A DNA stretch of 64,000 nt from DASYKT01 sp035995185. GTDB lineage: Bacteria; Acidobacteriota; Blastocatellia; Pyrinomonadales; Pyrinomonadaceae. Location: the NCBI GenBank assembly GCA_035995185.1, contig DASYKT010000045.1:31014-95013 (forward strand), in the 5' to 3' direction. A program made the position numbers and the translations under genes. Within the stretch, counting starts at the first letter, position 1; the number at the start of each line of letters is the position of its first letter. Shown here one piece after another: positions 41,113 through 49,691 of this stretch. The notes under the pieces are model-generated. The model saw only the letters and a list, made by a program, of their open reading frames with translations, did not search any database and was not told the DNA's origin.

Positions 41113-43371
41113 CTATTTAGCCAGATACTTAACCATCGTGATCTTGGTGCCGTCATCGACCTGTTCAAAATTTACTTCATCCATCAGGTTGCGGATCAAT
41201 TGCAGCCCCCAGCCGCGGCGTCCTTCGGAAGGTTCATCGGCGGTGGCGGCAGCGGCTTTTTTATTCGCCAGCAGATTGATCCCGCGGTTTGAGATGGTGA
41301 TGGTGAGCTTGTTGTCTTCGACGATAAATTTTTGATGCAGCTTTCGGTCAGGGCTAAGGCTGTGCTCGGCGGCGTTGATGCAGGCTTCCACCAGCGCGGT
41401 TTTGATCTGGTTGATCGCGGTCTGCTTGAAATGATGACGGCGGGCGATCTCTTCCACGGCGTGGGCTGAGATCATTTCGGTGTCGTCGCCCATCGGAACG
41501 ATCATCTCGTATTCATTTTTGTTGATCTGAGCTTTTGCTTTTGCGCCGACCAGTCTGCCGGCGTCAAGCTGCCGCATCAAAAGCTCGACTTGTTTTCGGC
41601 ACGAACCAAAAGCATTCCGCTCGCGCAAGACTTTTCTCGCCTCGGCATCGAACCCTTCAGGCGTGATCAGCCACAGGCGATAGTGGATAAAGTTGCACAT
41701 CAGCGCGACCATCTCCATCCGGTCGCACCAGAATTCCGTCAGTTCACGGCTGGCTTCCAATTTGGAATCTATCTCTGCCGCGATCCAGACCACCTCGTTT
41801 TCGTCCGCGTATCTTCCGTTATCAAAACCAAAGGCGACTGAACAGCGCTCTTCATCCAGCACCTGTTTTATCGGCGGATAGATCGCGACACAGCTGGCGG
41901 TATAAACTATCTGCGGCAGCCTGATCTTCGCTTCTTCATTCGGCAGCTCGGCAATTATCCGTTCGTCTTCCAGTCCCTTGAATTTTTCCTTAAAGACCTC
42001 GTAATCGAGAAGCGCCTGCGGCGTCGGCTGGCAATTAAAAAGCGAGAGCAATTCACGCAATCCGAGCGCGGCGTTACGGCGATAGTAGCGCGTCATAATA
42101 TGCGGCGCGCGTTTCAAAAATGTCGCCAGCGTCTCAGCGGTGACCAGCGCGCGGGGCTCGGCCTTTACCTCCAGGCGGTAGCGCGCATCGATGTAATCGC
42201 GGCTGACGGAGGTTTCATCCGTCAGTTCCACGACGCTTGAATTCAACCTGACGAATTCCTGTAAATGCAGCCCCTGCATCAGTTGGTAAAATTCTTCGTC
42301 GTTCCCGTCAAGGCGTTTTCGCCAGAATTCGATCTGTGTGGCGTGGGCCTGGTTCTGCAGCGATTCGTACAGCACTTCGATCAAACCGCGCTGCGTTTCC
42401 GGATTCGCGGTGACCTCGTCCAGCAAAGACGAAAAATACCTGTTGATGCGTCCGCCCAATATTTCGGCGGTGTAAAGGTCCTGGCATTTCTGAAAACTAT
42501 CGAGCGAAGTTTTCTTGTCTTTAGCGGCTTCAAAGATCAGGTTCAATAACCCGGCGCTCCCGTCAAATTGCTGCACCAGCAGATCACGGGTTTGCTCGTT
42601 GATCTTTATATCGCTATCGGCCGACAATTTTTCGAGCAGCATCCCGGCGTCGGTTTCAGAAAGGCGTGATAATTTCAGTATCTCAGCGTCATTAAGTTTT
42701 GCTTCGCCTTCCTGGGTCGACGGTAAAACATAACGCCGGCGCCCGGCCAATACAAAAGGTATGGAAGAGCGTGAATAAATATCATTCAACTCGGCGGTAA
42801 AAGACGTGCTGCCCTGCAAATCCTGCGCGTGGTGCAGATCGTCGATCAGCATTACGCATTGCGCATTGTGCGCGGCCGCGCGAAGAGGCGCGCTCAAACA
42901 TTGCCGCACAAAAGACCGTTCATCGGCCAGCAAACTTTGCGTTTCACAGGCGGCAACCAGCCTGTCGATCCAGTAGCCGTCTTCGGGCGTCGAGAGTTCC
43001 CCGAGTTCCGCGATCTCCGGCGACGCATCGAGCAGGGCCGGATCATTGCGGCGAAAAGCAACCACCTGTAAAAGGAATGATTGAAGAAATCTGGTGACCG
43101 TATTTTCCACCGAACGGTCATTTTGGCTAAGCGCAAAATAAAACGGGATCACGTCAGCTTGTTCGCGAAACAATTGATCGTAGGCTTGCCGCAAAAGCTC
43201 AGACACACCCTCGGCCGGCGCGGACAGGATAAGCAATCCTTTGCCTTCGCCGCTTCTGGCGTGGCGCAGCACTTCGTCCAGCTCGCGCGTCCTTCCGATA
43301 AATTCTTCGGGTTCACGGCGTGAGAGTATCGTGGCGTGAGAAATATTTTGTCTAGTTAGCTTCTGAGACAT
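41113..43371 (-). CDS. Degenerate AAA/STAND-like ATPase fused to RsbW-like HATPase
   Basis: The N-terminal 450 residues look like an AAA ATPase of the ORC/STAND group: EFIGRTRELDEVLRHA, a P-loop position reading LILSAPAEGVSELLRQ (GxxxxGK[ST] lost, Lys to Val) and a Walker B-like VMLIDDLHHA (about 180-190). A middle region (450-600) is unknown. The C-terminal about 120 residues are an HATPase_c_2 (SpoIIAB/RsbW type) with N-box EACINAAEH (662-670) and G2 box GWGLQLI (720-726). The G1 position is NRG (Asn695) where Asp binds adenine. The start overlaps the end of the GGDEF gene by 20 bases and its stop is 3 bases before the Fic gene. Both nucleotide sites look altered, so it may be a scaffold or anti-sigma-type switch. 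Confidence 0.75.
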   Translation of the reverse strand: MSQKLTRQNISHATILSRREPEEFIGRTRELDEVLRHARSGEGKGLLILSAPAEGVSELLRQAYDQLFREQADVIPFYFALSQNDRSVENTVTRFLQSFLLQVVAFRRNDPALLDASPEIAELGELSTPEDGYWIDRLVAACETQSLLADERSFVRQCLSAPLRAAAHNAQCVMLIDDLHHAQDLQGSTSFTAELNDIYSRSSIPFVLAGRRRYVLPSTQEGEAKLNDAEILKLSRLSETDAGMLLEKLSADSDIKINEQTRDLLVQQFDGSAGLLNLIFEAAKDKKTSLDSFQKCQDLYTAEILGGRINRYFSSLLDEVTANPETQRGLIEVLYESLQNQAHATQIEFWRKRLDGNDEEFYQLMQGLHLQEFVRLNSSVVELTDETSVSRDYIDARYRLEVKAEPRALVTAETLATFLKRAPHIMTRYYRRNAALGLRELLSLFNCQPTPQALLDYEVFKEKFKGLEDERIIAELPNEEAKIRLPQIVYTASCVAIYPPIKQVLDEERCSVAFGFDNGRYADENEVVWIAAEIDSKLEASRELTEFWCDRMEMVALMCNFIHYRLWLITPEGFDAEARKVLRERNAFGSCRKQVELLMRQLDAGRLVGAKAKAQINKNEYEMIVPMGDDTEMISAHAVEEIARRHHFKQTAINQIKTALVEACINAAEHSLSPDRKLHQKFIVEDNKLTITISNRGINLLANKKAAAATADEPSEGRRGWGLQLIRNLMDEVNFEQVDDGTKITMVKYLAK

Positions 43372-45661
43372 TTGTGGTGGAGCCCGTCAGCACGGGCAGA
43401 CTCTGATAGATCTGCACGTTATTCCTTCCCTGATGTTTTGCTTCGTAGAGGGCTTTGTCCGCCGCGGAGATCAATTCTTCGGCAGTTTTTATGTTCGGCG
43501 AAAAAGTGGCCACGCCGATACTGATCGTGATCTTGCGGTTAGGAAATTCCGCCGTCGCTATTTCTTCGCGCAAGCGTTCGGCGATCGCCTTGGCTTCGGG
43601 CAGCGCCGTCTGCGGCAGCAAAATAGAAAACTCTTCACCTCCGTAGCGCGCGGCCACGTCCGCTCCGCGCAAACTATTTTTCATATGGCGGGCCAGTGCT
43701 TGCAGCACTTTGTCGCCGGCCGTATGCAGATAAGTGTCGTTATAAGATTTGAACTCATCCACATCGATCATCATAAAGCTCATGGCGTATCCATAACGCC
43801 GCGTGCGTTTGATCTCTTCGTCGAGCCGCTCTTCCAGATAACGGCGGTTAAGCAGGCCGGTGAGCGGATCGGTGATGGAAAGCTGCTCGTATTTGCCGGC
43901 TTTTCGCTCGAGTTTTACGCGGTCGAGCGCCACCGCGAGCTGCGGTGTGACGGCGTCCAAAAGCTGCAGGTCATACTCGTTATAAGCGCTGCCGTCCACT
44001 TTGTCGGTCACGTTGAGCACGCCGATCTTTCGCGAACCGATCACGATCGGGTAACTTAAGAACGAGCGGGTCTTATACTTGCGCTCCGCCGGCGCCGGTG
44101 ACATTCCCGTGTTATTTACATCCGTCACCACCAGCGGTTTCCCCTGCTGCAAAACACGCGCGGCTATCCGGTGGCCCACGGTGCCGCGGTCCTGATTTAA
44201 AACCGCTACATCTTTGCCCACCGCCGCTTTTGCCATCAGGGTCTTTTCGTCTTCGTCATAGATCAGCAGCGAGCCGTATTCGGCTTGCAGCAATTCCGCC
44301 GAGACCTGGGCTACGTACGACCAAAATTCTTCGCTATCGAGCTTGCTCAAACCTTCATTAAATTTTCTGACGGCTTTTGAAAGCAGCGCCTGGCGTTCGA
44401 TCTCGTCGCGCAGCCGCAGTATCTCCAGCGACACTGAAACCTGCCGGCAGAAACGGGCCAGGCTGCGTTTTTTACTTTCTTGTTTGATCTCATCGCCGAC
44501 GACCAGAGCGCTGCGCAGTTCTCCGCCGATCACTATCGGAAAGAGCAGGATCCTTGAGACGGTTTTTTCCGCCGGATCTTTGCCGGTGCGTTCAAATAAT
44601 TCCAGCGCCGTTTCGTGATGTATCGCTTCCGTCAAGCGCGGATCGGCGACCGGAAGATTTATCCTTAATTGCTGGCCGCGAAAACTTCCGCTGACGAGAT
44701 ACGTTTCCAGATTGCGATCTTTTTTCTCTAACCAGGCCAGCGCGTTCAACTCATACTTGACCGACAAGAATTTCAGCACCGAGACACAGGCTTTGTGATA
44801 ATTCAGGTCGAGCAGAGAGTTAAACAAAGACCGCCAGGCCGCCACTTCATCCGGATCGTCATGTTTGCGGGCGCCCATTATAGCTGCCTGGTTAATAACC
44901 AGTTTCACCGAACTCGTTTCTTTCACGGGCGGCTTAGTTTCTTTTTCGATCCTGACGATTCTATCGGCGGGCCTGACAATTGCAGGCTTTTCCGGCATTT
45001 GGAGAATATCGTCCGATGGATCTTCCGGCCGGTCCTCTACTCCTATGATTCGCTCAGGAATTATCACGGAAATGTCGGGCTCCTCGGTCGCCTTTGCCTG
45101 GGCCTTTACATGGGCCTTTTCCGGGGTCTTTAGTTGAGCAAGGCGTTCTACTTTTAGCAGGGCCAGCTTTTCCTCGTCGCTCAGCTCCTGCAGCCGCCGC
45201 GAAACGCTCTCTACTTCCTTTAATGAAGTTGTTAAAAGGATATTTTCCAATAGTTCTCCGGTGGGCAGTTTTTGCCAATCCCCGCTGCGCATTTTTTCCG
45301 TGGCCGCTAAATAGTTGACGCCTTTGCTGAACACCCGTCCGACGATGGCTACCAGCTTTTTGCCCGGCTCGGGCTCGATCGGCACGGTGGCATAAGCCAG
45401 CCCGGCGTGGCAATGAAAGCAGGCCGGCTTTCCTTTTTCCAACCCTACAGTAAAAGCCTGCCCGCAAAACGGCTCACAAAGTGAGGCAAATTCTTCGGAA
45501 GCTTGCAGCGTGCGGCAGATCGAATTGTTGTTAGATACTGATATGACCGTTGAATCTTCTCCTTCAACGATCGCGATGGCCACACCGTTCTCTTCAGACA
45601 GTGCGTCCTGTATCTTCTGCCACGCTAACTCGCTTGTTTCTTTATTTTCGGCGTCAGTCAT
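43352..45661 (-). CDS. PocR-GAF-GGDEF diguanylate cyclase
   Basis: The 769-residue soluble protein begins with a PocR-type sensory domain (about 15-135) rich in cysteines: SICRTL, LCEPFCG and ACFHCHAG (Cys49, 62, 66, 81, 84). A charged linker (150-270), a first GAF-like region (280-420) and a GAF domain (430-595) follow. The GGDEF domain (605-760) has the active signature GGEEF (674-678) and the inhibitory site RxxD (RGAD, 665-668), so it should make c-di-GMP with product feedback. PocR and GAF domains bind small molecules or redox signals. It is first of the GGDEF-ATPase-Fic unit, with a 20-base overlap to the next gene. Confidence 0.88.
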   Translation of the reverse strand: MTDAENKETSELAWQKIQDALSEENGVAIAIVEGEDSTVISVSNNNSICRTLQASEEFASLCEPFCGQAFTVGLEKGKPACFHCHAGLAYATVPIEPEPGKKLVAIVGRVFSKGVNYLAATEKMRSGDWQKLPTGELLENILLTTSLKEVESVSRRLQELSDEEKLALLKVERLAQLKTPEKAHVKAQAKATEEPDISVIIPERIIGVEDRPEDPSDDILQMPEKPAIVRPADRIVRIEKETKPPVKETSSVKLVINQAAIMGARKHDDPDEVAAWRSLFNSLLDLNYHKACVSVLKFLSVKYELNALAWLEKKDRNLETYLVSGSFRGQQLRINLPVADPRLTEAIHHETALELFERTGKDPAEKTVSRILLFPIVIGGELRSALVVGDEIKQESKKRSLARFCRQVSVSLEILRLRDEIERQALLSKAVRKFNEGLSKLDSEEFWSYVAQVSAELLQAEYGSLLIYDEDEKTLMAKAAVGKDVAVLNQDRGTVGHRIAARVLQQGKPLVVTDVNNTGMSPAPAERKYKTRSFLSYPIVIGSRKIGVLNVTDKVDGSAYNEYDLQLLDAVTPQLAVALDRVKLERKAGKYEQLSITDPLTGLLNRRYLEERLDEEIKRTRRYGYAMSFMMIDVDEFKSYNDTYLHTAGDKVLQALARHMKNSLRGADVAARYGGEEFSILLPQTALPEAKAIAERLREEIATAEFPNRKITISIGVATFSPNIKTAEELISAADKALYEAKHQGRNNVQIYQSLPVLTGSTTNVSEAN

Positions 45662-45878
45662 CCGTAACTTTATTGCTTAGATGCAAATAAAAAGCGATGC
45701 AACTGTGTAAAACACAATTGTAAATACACTTAATTACCCTGCAATTTCAATAAAATATCCTTGTAAACACTAGATTTTGTCACATTATGGCACACTAATT
45801 GTTTTCACTCTATTAACACGCTGAAACTGCACGGAAATCAAACGTCAGGCAATAATTTGAAGCGTTCATGGAGGTTTT
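45662..45878. other. Divergent promoter region, GGDEF gene and DJ-1-like gene
   Basis: This 217-bp AT-rich gap must hold promoters in both directions. I see no confident -35/-10 pair. Confidence 0.4.
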
Positions 45879-46460
45879 ATGAATGGTAAATTACAGGGGA
45901 AAAAGGTCGCCATCCTCGCGGCGAACGGTTTTGAACAAAGTGAGCTTTTTGAGCCCAAAAAGGCTCTGGAAGAGGCAGGAGCCCAGACCTTTGTCATCTC
46001 GCCGGAAAAAGACAAGGTAAAAGGCTGGCGGCATACTGACTGGGGCCAGTCCGTGGCGGTTGATGTGAGCCTAAGTGAAGCAATAGCAGAAGATTACAGT
46101 GCGCTGCTGCTGCCGGGCGGGGTGATGAATCCGGATAAATTGCGCGGAAATGAAGCGGCGGTGGCCTTTGTAAAGGCGTTTTTTGACGCGGGCAAGCCGG
46201 TCGGCGCGATCTGCCACGGTCCCTGGACGCTGATAAACGCCGGCGTGGTCAAAGGCCGGGAAATGACGTCATATCACACGATCCGGAAAGACCTGGAAAA
46301 CGCGGGCGCAAAATGGACCGATAGCGAGGTGGTGGTGGATAACGGCCTGGTGACCAGCCGCAAACCGGCCGATATACCGGCATTTAATAAAAAGCTGATC
46401 GAGGAATTTGGCGAAGGCGTGCATAAAACACAAAAAACGGCCGGCAGTATTAATTCTTAA
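45879..46460 (+). CDS. DJ-1/PfpI family protein (YraA/GSP18-like)
   Basis: The 193-residue protein has the DJ-1/PfpI fold, with the reactive Cys112 in the nucleophile elbow AICHGPW and an acidic residue near Cys in FEQSELFEP (Glu22). The end EGVHKTQ matches YraA-type members, reported as glyoxalase or deglycase-like stress proteins. GGAGG lies 7 bases before the ATG. It is followed 35 bases later by a PA2169-type gene, and such pairs are typical of general stress loci. Confidence 0.9.
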   Translation: MNGKLQGKKVAILAANGFEQSELFEPKKALEEAGAQTFVISPEKDKVKGWRHTDWGQSVAVDVSLSEAIAEDYSALLLPGGVMNPDKLRGNEAAVAFVKAFFDAGKPVGAICHGPWTLINAGVVKGREMTSYHTIRKDLENAGAKWTDSEVVVDNGLVTSRKPADIPAFNKKLIEEFGEGVHKTQKTAGSINS

Positions 46461-46495
46461 AAACATACACAAATAGATCAGGGAGGGTACTAAAA

Positions 46496-46999
46496 ATGAA
46501 CGACGAAACAGCTGCAAACAAAGAAATGCTTTCAACCGATGAAATTATTTCGACTTTAAATGGCTTGATAGAAACTTGTAAGGACGGGCAGGAAGGATTT
46601 GAAACCTCTGCCCAAAGCGTAAAAAATGCAGACCTGCAAGCGACTTTTAACGAGCTTTCGGGCCAGCGCGCCGGGTTTGCCGGTGAATTAAGCTCACTGG
46701 TTTCCTCGCTCGGAGGAGATCCGGAAAATAGCGGCAGCTTGGCCGGAACTCTTCATCGCGGATGGCTTAACTTAAAAGCTGCGGTTACCGGCGGCGACGA
46801 AGCTGCCATTCTGAATGAATGCGAGCGCGGCGAGGATGTTGCCAAGGATAATTACCGGGCAGCGCTGGAAAAAGCCCTTCCGGGTGATATTGCACAGATC
46901 CTTCAGCGGCAAAATAATGCGATATTAGAGGCCCACCGCAAGATCAAATCACTTCGCGATAATGCCAATAATATGGCCAATACCGCGAAAGCCTCATAA
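46496..46999 (+). CDS. PA2169/DUF2383 four-helix-bundle stress protein
   Basis: The 167-residue helical protein matches the PA2169 (DUF2383) family, ferritin-like four-helix bundles of unknown function: STLNGLIETCKDGQEGFE, AGTLHRGWLNLKAAVTGG and ILNECERGEDVAKDNY. A strong GGGAGGG site precedes the ATG by about 9 bases. It probably shares transcription with the DJ-1-like gene. The two genes end at a large bidirectional terminator. Confidence 0.88.
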   Translation: MNDETAANKEMLSTDEIISTLNGLIETCKDGQEGFETSAQSVKNADLQATFNELSGQRAGFAGELSSLVSSLGGDPENSGSLAGTLHRGWLNLKAAVTGGDEAAILNECERGEDVAKDNYRAALEKALPGDIAQILQRQNNAILEAHRKIKSLRDNANNMANTAKAS

Positions 47000-47031
47000 A
47001 GCTTTTTTTACCGCATAGCGGTAATCTGAAT

Positions 47032-47179
47032 GTAGCCGTGGGTTTCAACCCACGGTAATCGGACAAAAAAAGTAAGCGTCGCGTCAGTAACGGGTGAAAA
47101 TCAGAATCACCCGCCGCTGACGCGATGCTTACTTTTTATTTATTATTTTTGTACACCGTGGGTTAAAACCCACGGCTAC
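47032..47179. repeat. Outer inverted repeat, GTAGCCGTGGGTTTCAACCC
   Basis: GTAGCCGTGGGTTTCAACCC ACGG (47032-47055) and CCGTGGGTTAAAACCCACGG CTAC (47156-47179) are inverted copies, each itself a hairpin. They bracket the terminator at 47067-47136. The arms are a familiar intergenic repeat type. Confidence 0.85.
47067..47136. terminator. Bidirectional terminator between converging operons
   Basis: A long stem AAGTAAGC-x-TCGCGTCAG ... CTGACGCGA-x-GCTTACTT plus inner CGGGTGA/TCACCCG, with A tracts to the left and T tracts to the right, can stop both the DJ-1/PA2169 transcript and the opp operon. Confidence 0.85.
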
Positions 47180-47211
47180 TATCAGGCGGTCGCTACGCGA
47201 CCAAAAACGGA

Positions 47212-48249
47212 CTAGGCTCCTACCGCTCCCAAACCCTCTTTGGCATTCTCTTCAATATAGGGCTTTTCGGCGGAGATCCTGATACAAGCAGCAAAATGCG
47301 CGGGTTTTATCTGCACCAACTGGGGCACTATCTTTTTGCAATCGTCGATCACATAAGGGCAGCGGGTATGAAAATGGCAGCCGGCGGGTGGATTTATCGG
47401 CGAAGGCACATCTCCTTTAAGAATGATCCGCTTTCGTTCGCCTTCGATCTTCGGATCGGGCACCGGAACGGCGGAGATCAGCGCGCGGGTATACGGCATC
47501 AGCGGTTCGCGGTAGATCTCTTTTGCGTCGGAAAGCTCTACTATCTTGCCCAGGTACATCACAGCCACCCGGTCCGACACATGGCGGATAGCGCGCAGGT
47601 CGTGTGAAATAAACAGGTAAGTAAGATCCTTGTCCCGCTGCAATTTTTCCATCAGGTTCATTATCTGCGCCTGGATGGATACGTCGAGCGCGGAGATGGG
47701 TTCGTCGCAAACGATAAATTCGGGATCGACCGCGAGCGCGCGCGCGATACCGATACGCTGGCGCTGGCCGCCGGAAAATTCATGCGGGTAACGCTTGATA
47801 AAACGGCCGCTGAGGCCGACGGTTTCCATCAGCTCCTGTACGGTATTATCGAGGTCCTTCCCTTTTGCCAATCCGAATGTCTTGATCGGCTCGCCGATGA
47901 TCTGCCCGACGGTCATCCGGGGATTGAGGCTGGCATACGGGTCCTGAAAAATGATCTGGACATGTTTTCGCTGCTCGCGCATCGCCGATTTCGAAAGGTG
48001 CGCCAGGTCCTTGCCGTGATAATCGACCCTGCCCGACGTGATATCGGTCAGCCGCAAAAGCGCCTTTCCCAGCGTGGATTTACCGCAGCCCGATTCTCCG
48101 ACCAGTCCGAGCGTCTCGCCTTTCTTAATGTTTAGCGATACTCCGTCCACGGCTTTTACCATTTTCGGCTGGCTCAATAAACCGCCGCCGATACGGTAGT
48201 GCACTTTCAGGTCCTGGATCGATATAAGGTCGGTGTTTTCCATATTCAT
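47212..48249 (-). CDS. oppF: Oligopeptide/dipeptide ABC transporter ATPase (OppF type)
   Basis: The 345-residue ATPase has Walker A GESGCGKS, the signature LSGGQ region (FSGGQRQRIGIARAL) and Walker B FIVCDEP. The C-terminal oligopeptide-transport extension carries four cysteines (GCHFHTRCPYV, DDCKK, FAACIR), which in OppF/DppF-type subunits can hold an Fe-S cluster. It is the last gene of the operon; its ATG overlaps the stop of the lipoprotein gene (TAATG). Confidence 0.93.
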   Translation of the reverse strand: MNMENTDLISIQDLKVHYRIGGGLLSQPKMVKAVDGVSLNIKKGETLGLVGESGCGKSTLGKALLRLTDITSGRVDYHGKDLAHLSKSAMREQRKHVQIIFQDPYASLNPRMTVGQIIGEPIKTFGLAKGKDLDNTVQELMETVGLSGRFIKRYPHEFSGGQRQRIGIARALAVDPEFIVCDEPISALDVSIQAQIMNLMEKLQRDKDLTYLFISHDLRAIRHVSDRVAVMYLGKIVELSDAKEIYREPLMPYTRALISAVPVPDPKIEGERKRIILKGDVPSPINPPAGCHFHTRCPYVIDDCKKIVPQLVQIKPAHFAACIRISAEKPYIEENAKEGLGAVGA

Positions 48250-48650
48250 TAATTGCCGATCGACGCTTTCTCTTCCTCGCTCACGCTTTCCTGCCTGATA
48301 AATTGCGGTTCTAATTTTCCAAATGTTTCCTTATCCATCGGCAGGTGCTTTAACCCGAACCCTTCCGGGTCGTCGATGCCGCCCAGCGAAAGCGTGTCCG
48401 AAGCCGCACCGGCAGCGTCACCGCGGGTGGGAAACTTGTTTTTATAAAGCCGTACGTGAACGACCCCCGTCGTGATGGAGAGCACCTTGACGATGTTAAA
48501 GCCGTTCTCCTGTCCCGGCGCCAGCACCGAGTACAGGCTTCCTACCTTGTATTTATTTTCCAGGTCCGGATCTTTGTTGGAAAAACAATTCGCGGCCGGG
48601 CTTAACAGCGACAGTAAGATCAGAAGTTTTATTAGTGGGCGAAATTTCAT
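48249..48650 (-). CDS. Small lipoprotein-like protein within the opp operon
   Basis: The 133-residue product has a signal sequence with a lipobox-like end, LLSPAANC (Cys22), and no recognised family. The mature part is a small beta domain (KYKVGSLYSVLAPGQ, VLSITTGVVHVRLYKN). It overlaps oppD by 4 bases (ATGA) and touches oppF (TAATG), so all three are translated in a coupled way. The position suggests a role near the transporter, but no such subunit is known in Opp systems. Confidence 0.65.
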   Translation of the reverse strand: MKFRPLIKLLILLSLLSPAANCFSNKDPDLENKYKVGSLYSVLAPGQENGFNIVKVLSITTGVVHVRLYKNKFPTRGDAAGAASDTLSLGGIDDPEGFGLKHLPMDKETFGKLEPQFIRQESVSEEEKASIGN

Positions 48651-49663
48651 TTTATGACTCCTACGGCAGATTCGGCATAAACTTCAAGCGCAAAGTGACA
48701 AAGCGAAGAATGGTTTTCGTTTATTTGCACGAACGGAGGGTAGTCCGTCCGGCAAATGTCCTGGGCGTATTCGCAGCGCGGCGCAAACGGGCAGCCCGCG
48801 GGCAGGTGCGCCACATCGGGCGGCAGCCCGGGAATTTGATAAAGCGGCTCGCCGTGTTCATGCGCCGGATCGGGGACCGACCGCAATAAACCCTTGGTAT
48901 AAGGATTACCCGGCCGCGCAAAAAGCTCCGAGGTCGGCGCCTGCTCGAATACTTTTCCGGCGTACATTACGATTATCTTTTCGGTCATGCCGGCCACCAC
49001 GCCGAGGTCGTGCGTGATCAGGATCACGCTGGTGCCGAGCTCGTCTTTTAATTTTTTTATCAGCTCGAGAATTTGCGCCTGGATGGTCACGTCGAGCGCC
49101 GTGGTCGGTTCATCGGCGATCAAAAGCTCGGGCTCGCATGAAAGCGCCATGGCTATCATTACGCGCTGGCGCATACCGCCGGAAAATTCATGCGGGTAAT
49201 CGTCAACGCGATTTTTCGCATCGGGAATGCCGACCATTTCCAGCATCTGAATGGCGTGCGCGCGCGACTGGGTGCGGTTGTGGCCCAAATGAAGTTCGGT
49301 GATCTCGCCCAGCTGGCGCGAAATTTTCAGGAACGGGTTAAGCGACGTCATCGGATCCTGAAAGATCATCGCGATGCGCTTGCCGCGGATCTTACGCACT
49401 TCTTCAGTGCTGAGGTCCATGATGTTCCGGCCGTCGAAAATTATCTCGCCTGCCACGATCTTTCCCGGGGGCTCCGGGATCAAACGGATAATGGAAAGAT
49501 TGGTGACGGATTTGCCGGAACCGGATTCGCCGACGATGCCGAGCGTTTCGCCTTTTTTTAATTCAAAGGTTATCCCGTCGACGGCTTTGACGATGCCGTC
49601 GTCAGTCTGAAAATAGGTGCGCAGGTCGGTGACCGAAAGTATTGTGCCGTTTTGTGATTCCAT
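48647..49663 (-). CDS. oppD: Oligopeptide ABC transporter ATPase (OppD type)
   Basis: The 338-residue ATPase has Walker A GESGSGKS, signature FSGGMRQRVMIAMAL and Walker B LLIADEP, and the C-terminal oligopeptide motif GCPFAPRCEYAQDICR. It pairs with OppF to power import. A 28-base gap separates it from oppC. Confidence 0.93.
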   Translation of the reverse strand: MESQNGTILSVTDLRTYFQTDDGIVKAVDGITFELKKGETLGIVGESGSGKSVTNLSIIRLIPEPPGKIVAGEIIFDGRNIMDLSTEEVRKIRGKRIAMIFQDPMTSLNPFLKISRQLGEITELHLGHNRTQSRAHAIQMLEMVGIPDAKNRVDDYPHEFSGGMRQRVMIAMALSCEPELLIADEPTTALDVTIQAQILELIKKLKDELGTSVILITHDLGVVAGMTEKIIVMYAGKVFEQAPTSELFARPGNPYTKGLLRSVPDPAHEHGEPLYQIPGLPPDVAHLPAGCPFAPRCEYAQDICRTDYPPFVQINENHSSLCHFALEVYAESAVGVIK

Positions 49664-49691
49664 TTTTAGCCGGTGAAGTTAAAAACTCTAT

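Noticed and set aside
41113..43371. Calling the middle gene a standard anti-sigma factor
   Set aside because: Only the last 120 residues are RsbW-like; the large N-terminal module and the altered nucleotide motifs argue against a simple anti-sigma role, and no STAS antagonist is nearby.
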